Shown one piece after another: positions 59,536 to 64,000 of a DNA stretch of 64,000 bases. Each line of letters starts with the position of its first letter. Position 1 is the stretch's first letter. Location: assembly GCF_003573695.1 (NCBI RefSeq), contig NC_039361.1:92336149-92400148 (forward strand), given 5' to 3'. The position numbers were made by a program, and so were the translations under genes. Below the pieces are notes generated by a model. It worked only from the letters and a program-made list of their open reading frames with translations, had not been told where the DNA came from and did no database searches. The DNA comes from Papaver somniferum (Eukaryota > Streptophyta > Magnoliopsida > Ranunculales > Papaveraceae).

Positions 59536-60775
59536 GGTAAGCAAGATCGTTCTAGGTTTTTAGCCGATGTTAAGCATTTCTTTTGGGACGATCCTTATCT
59601 GTTTAAGTATTGTCCGGACCAGATTATTAGGATATGTGTATCTGAGAGTGACCAGTATAGTATTATCTCCTTTTGTCATGAACATGCATGTGGGGGTCAT
59701 TTTAGTTCTAAGAAGACTGCTGCTAATATTTTGCAGTGTGGATTTTACTGGCCTTCGTTGTTTAAAGATTCCCATAGTCATTGTGTTTCTTGTGAGCGTT
59801 GCCAGAAGTTAGGAACCATTTCCCGTAGAAATATGATGCCTTTGAACACTATTTTAGTTACTGAGGTCTTTGATGTGTGGGGCATTGATTTTATGGGTCC
59901 ATTTCCTATTTCTTTTGGTTATCTTTACATACTTGTCGCTGTAGACTATGTGTCTAAGTGGGCTGAGGAGATTCCGTGTAGAACGAGTGACCAAAGGGTC
60001 GTCGTCCAGTTTTTGAAAGAGAATATACTTACACGTTTTGGTACGCCGCGAGCTATAATTAGTGATGGAGGTTCACACTTTTGTAACAGACCGTTTTCTC
60101 TTTTAATGAAACAATACGGTATTACCCATAAAGTAGCAACCCCATATCACCCTCACACTAGTGGTCAGGTAGAGATTTCCAATAGGGAAATTAAACGTAT
60201 TCTAGAGAAAACAGTTAATCCAAATAGGAAAGACTGGTCGTCGAGGCTTACTGATGCCTTATGGGCTTACCGTACTGCGTTTAAGACACCCATTGGAATG
60301 TCACCTTATCGTTTAGTGTTTGGCAAGGCATGTCACCTGCCTGTTGAGTTAGAGCATCGAGCCTATTGGGCTATTAGAACTTAAACTTTTCACTTGACAA
60401 GGCAGGAGCTCAAAGAAAGCTCCAGCTCAATAAGTTGAAAGAGATTCGTAGAGATGCATACGATAGTGCTAAAGAGTATAAGAACAAAATGAAACTTGTG
60501 CATGATAGGAATATTTTACGAAATCATTTTCTCCAGGTCAAAAAGTGCTTCTGTATGACACTCGTTTGCATCTATTCCCCGGGAAGTTGCGCTCTCGGTA
60601 GACCGGTCCTTTTGTGGTCCGTACTGTTTTTCCTCATGGCGCTGTTGAGATTGAGACACTAGATGGTAGTATTTCTTCGAAGGTTAACAGTCAGCGATTG
60701 AAGCCTTTTTTAGAGCCTTTTCCTACAGGTGATGTTGAGGAGGTCCCTCTGGAGGACCCTGTTTACCTTGATTGA
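59536..60775 (+). pseudogene. pol: Integrase region, Athila-type pol
   Basis: The HHCC finger (HEHACGGH ... CVSCERC) is followed by the catalytic core: [20 protein letters not shown] and [11 protein letters not shown], which retain the D, D and E residues. The tail reads [21 protein letters not shown] and [15 protein letters not shown]. Frameshifts after 60384 scatter the C-terminal part (KEIRRDAYDSAKEYK, then the GPF-type block), which ends at TGA 60773-60775. No chromodomain is visible. The enzyme would insert element DNA into the genome. Confidence 0.85.
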
Positions 60776-61933
60776 CCATCGAGGCGATTTTTTATGTTGT
60801 ATAATATTTTTGTAGGTTTTTAGTTACACTTCACCCAGGTACTATCTTTCCGACTTCTCTCTTTACTATTTCCTCATGTTACTTATATTGATGGTACTGT
60901 TCTTTGATTAGAAACATTGAGGACAATGTTAGATTTAAGTTTGGGGGTGGGGTAGAACTTTTTGTTCCCTTTTCGTTGCAATAAATAAACTCCAGAGCCT
61001 AGAAATTTATCCCTATTAAGGATGGCACTAACCAATCTAAGTGGATGGAAGCATTTTGGTTGTAGGAGTTGAGGAACCAATCTAACTAGATGGCAACATC
61101 TAAAGAGTCTATTCATAAAAGCACAGAGCTCGGGTGTTAGAAATAACATGATAGTTTACCATATCTCGTTGAGTCCTTTTCACTTCTGTTTTTATTTTGT
61201 TTTGTTTTTAAACTATGTTTCTCTAAGTGATTAGGTGGGGCTCACGATTCAAGTTGTTACCAATTCTAGGGTGAATTAGAGTGATTGAGATACAAAAAAA
61301 AAAAAAAAGAGACCAGACCATCAGACCAACTGGAATAAATTCAATAAAGTCGACCACTGGAACCCTTGTATATGCTAGTGTGTTGATATTAGTCAGACCG
61401 GTATCTCAGTCCATTAGGATAGGTTCATTTTGGCGGAGGCCTTCAGACAGATATGAGAAACACCGTTCACCTAGTAAACATCAAAACCATCTATGTTTTT
61501 CTATATCCATCTTCTTGATCTATCCATGTGATTCGTTTTGACTCCGGATATTGATGTCCATAGTGCGACTATCTGAATAGAGCTCTGTCACTTCATATGA
61601 ATTTTAGTATGCTCGAGTGCAAACTCGTGTACAACAATTGGAATTTCGCATCAGAGTACTTCCTCCTGTAGTCAATAAGTATGCCAACCAAGGAGATTCT
61701 TTAGTGCCTTCCAAGGTTCTGTGTAGATAGCTAGGGTCTGGAGTATAAAGGTTTTGTGGGTATACCTCTGGTAAGCCCTCCGGAGACAACACTCCGCCAC
61801 TAGGGACACCTAGGGGTTTAAAGGCTTATTGCATACGATATATGCAATCGACGATGCCTGTGACAGTGAGTTAGTATTTTATTTCTATTTTATTTTTGCT
61901 CGAGGACTAGCAAATAATAGGTTTGGGGGTATT
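60776..61933 (+). other. 3' untranslated region and polypurine tract, Athila-type element
   Basis: No env-like ORF. A segment GAGGACAATGTTAGATTTAA followed by GTTTGGGGGTGG lies at 60920-60953, and the terminal polypurine tract GGTTTGGGGGTATT at 61920-61933. A block at 61753-61835 is shared with the fragment at 41.1 kb. Confidence 0.7.
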
Positions 61934-62482
61934 TGATATACACATTTTTGTGTCCGATTTGTCTCGATTCTATATTTTGTTAGGGCTCATTTTTGTACTT
62001 ATTATGGTGTTTTATTTATTTGTAGGTATTTTTGGCTAATAAACATTTTTGGAAAAAATTAGCTCGAAAAGTGGTCGGAAAGCACCCGGAGGACATTTGC
62101 TATTAGGACTCTCACTTTGGATAAGGGGTAACCTAATTACTAAGGGGCATCCCATTTCCAGGCAGCTGCTAATCGCACCCCTACTCTGGATAAGGGGCAA
62201 CCATCTTCAACATTTCAAAAACCAGGTTTTTGGCGGGAAAATAGTACAGTGAAGAACAGTTTTGGCAATCGTGATTTGGAGGAATTTGAGGTCGATTAAA
62301 CCTCTGATTTTCATAGGATAGACTCCTTATGGGTCTAGGAATCTGATATGGGTGTTTAAATCGATTAGACTGGGCTCAATCGACGGATTTTTCTCACAAC
62401 AGAAAATATGGAAAGTCACGTGTGTGACCTGTTTTAGGGAATTTTAGAGAGATTAAAGGTTGTAAACCTTCCCAAAGATTTG
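61934..62482 (+). repeat. Truncated 3' LTR of the Athila-type element
   Basis: Starts TGATATACACATTT and matches the 5' LTR to CCCAAAGATTTG. It is then interrupted by the TGTTCC start of another LTR. Confidence 0.85.
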
Positions 62483-63850
62483 TGTTCCATACACATGATT
62501 GTTTACCTTTGTGAAATTGCTTTTGCTATAGTGTTTATGGAAAACATGAATTGTTTTCAAATCATTCCCAATGATTACTTGAAAGTTTAATGTTATTTCA
62601 ACCGGGCACCCCTTTCAGGGATGATGTGCTCACCCATACCCACTTTCAGTTTCAGAGACAGATCAGAGTTGTGCGGAAAAAGCTTCGAGGAGTTGAGTTC
62701 GTTAGTTGGTGAACTTCGGCTATGCTTATGATGTTGCATATTATATTTGTAAACCAAATGACTATTGTATATGTATCATTTGAGAGGAGTTCTTGTATAT
62801 ATATATATATATATTTCTGAGCGGGGATAGTTCTTGGGTTAAGTTTTTGTAGCAGATTTCTTAATTGAATGTTTAGGTATTTGATTTAGATTCGTAGCGC
62901 CTCTTTATTTAGTTAATCTATTGGGTTAGTCAGCTGCTAGCTTTGCGGGCGCTACAATGTTGGTATCAGAGCTCACAATTAGATCTTATATGGGAAAAGA
63001 TAGAAATATCCAGTGCCAGTTAGTGAACTAGATTAGTATAGAATTGGGTTGGGTTGTGAGATAAATCTTAATCACTAAAAACTATCAATAACTAAAAGAT
63101 TTGTTCGGTGTATTATTTTGTATATTTGGTTATGTTTATATTTTATGAAGTAAAATTTTAGGTTACGCCAGTTATGATAGAAGTTTTGTGATTTAGTAAG
63201 TTAATCCAGCACTGGGGAATGATGAAGGTTGTGTTTTCTCTGTTCGTAGGAAGGCATTGTTGGGCTTGACCAACCTTGACAGGACAACTGCATTCAGATA
63301 TGACCGATCATACATAGAAATATGATATAGTTCTTTTAGAAAACCGATATTTATAAATTCACTTCGGAAGATTTGTAGAATCCTTCTTCGTAAAATAGAT
63401 TCAACATATTTTGAAAAGGAAAATTAGTATAACGAATTAAAACTGTTAGAATCTAAGTTAGTATCATATTGAACATAACTTAAATTAAAATCTCATTAAC
63501 AAATATATAGCGATAAAATAGTGATTAGGATTAAATAGCTATGGAAGATTAATAGTACTTATCTACTGTTAAGTTTTGTAAAGTTAAACTAATAACAAAT
63601 TAGAATTAGATGTTTTGCGTCTAAACCAGATAGTTATGGTAAGATTTTTAGAGATAGATTTAATAATGTGATGATATTAGATAAGATAAAATGATTAATC
63701 TTGTTACTAGTCTTATATTAAATAATCTTTAATCATATAAAAAAATATTTAATGAACCTCTGGAATAAAACAAATACATGAACTACCTTCTCTAGTAATT
63801 AAAACCATTAATTTATTCTAGGTAGAAATGAAGTTAAATTGTAAGAGTAG

Positions 63851-63916
<66 letters not shown>

Positions 63917-64000
63917 CCCTTAACTCGTGTCGTAACGGCGCGGCCATGATGTTGGTTCATTTTTATCCACCACCATCTAGTGGCAGAGCGAAGGGTTGAC
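62483..64000 (+). mobile_element. LTR retrotransposon (Ty3-like), 5' LTR and leader only
   Basis: A 474-bp LTR (62483-62956, TGTTCCATACAC...GGGCGCTACA) followed four bases later by the PBS TGGTATCAGAGC (62961-62972). The leader runs to the window end with no gag frame yet visible. The short LTR with a GCGCTACA end and this PBS are usual in plant chromoviral Ty3 elements, but the clade cannot be settled without coding sequence. It inserted into the Athila 3' LTR. Its target duplication would lie outside the window. Confidence 0.7.
63854..63913. repeat. (AT)n microsatellite
   Basis: About 60 bp of uninterrupted AT repeats in the leader of the last LTR element. A shorter (AT)n lies in its LTR at 62795-62814. 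Confidence 0.9.

Larger units (their letters stand above)
52707..62482 (+). mobile_element. Athila-type Ty3 LTR retrotransposon (3' LTR truncated)
   Basis: A 9.8-kb plus-strand element: 5' LTR 52707-54233, PBS 54239, gag, protease, reverse transcriptase, RNase H and integrase in Ty3 order, polypurine tract, and the first 549 bp of the 3' LTR. The AYWAIRT / LPVELEHR integrase tail, the gag motif YNPGWRNHPNLSW and the TGGCGCCG primer site point to the Athila/Tat branch, with no chromodomain. No env-like ORF is seen. Many stops and frameshifts make it inactive, yet every domain is recognisable. It inserted into retroposon copy 2. Its own 3' LTR was later hit by another LTR element. Confidence 0.9.

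Overview
This window is nuclear DNA of a flowering plant, most likely a eudicot. The evidence is a spliced CCT-domain gene with GT/AG introns, LTR retrotransposons primed by initiator-Met tRNA, an Athila-type Ty3 element, plant-type L1 LINEs, a CACTA-like DNA transposon and a Stowaway-like MITE. No organellar, bacterial, rRNA or tRNA gene was seen. I cannot name the species.

Only one convincing host gene is present: a three-exon CCT-motif gene on the minus strand at 86-1733. From about 3 kb onward almost everything is transposable-element DNA, much of it nested.

Left part (3-24 kb, mostly minus strand). A LINE is split by a 12.1-kb LTR retrotransposon (family A copy 1, 3436-15575) that has perfect AAATC target duplications. 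That element has gag and a small second ORF but no visible protease, reverse transcriptase or integrase. It contains a poly(A)-tailed retroposon (6402-7658) and a three-unit tandem array of about 1.1 kb per unit. A second family A copy (16866-23436) is 3'-truncated and carries a nested solo LTR that splits its second ORF.

Middle (24-43 kb). A related family B has an LTR whose two ends form a ~640-bp inverted repeat. Next come its internal 3' region, two LINE fragments meeting head to head near 32.06 kb, and a 6.2-kb CACTA-like element (34576-40749). The CACTA element carries a RAD51-like exon and a nested solo LTR with perfect GTTGG duplications. Remains of an Athila-like element follow.

Right part (43-64 kb, mostly plus strand). 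A third family A copy is arranged as partial internal - LTR - internal - LTR. Its last LTR is interrupted by a second copy of the poly(A) retroposon. That copy is cut by a 9.8-kb Athila-like element, and the Athila 3' LTR is cut by another LTR element that runs off the window. This is a four-level nest open to the right.

The most unusual points are: family A elements that keep gag plus a second ORF of about 128-143 codons where pol should be; imperfect-palindrome arrays in the U3 of every long LTR; the tandem array joined through a retroposon tail; the inverted-ended LTR; and the RAD51 exon captured with both splice boundaries intact. I estimated all similarities by eye from repeated blocks and could not run alignments.
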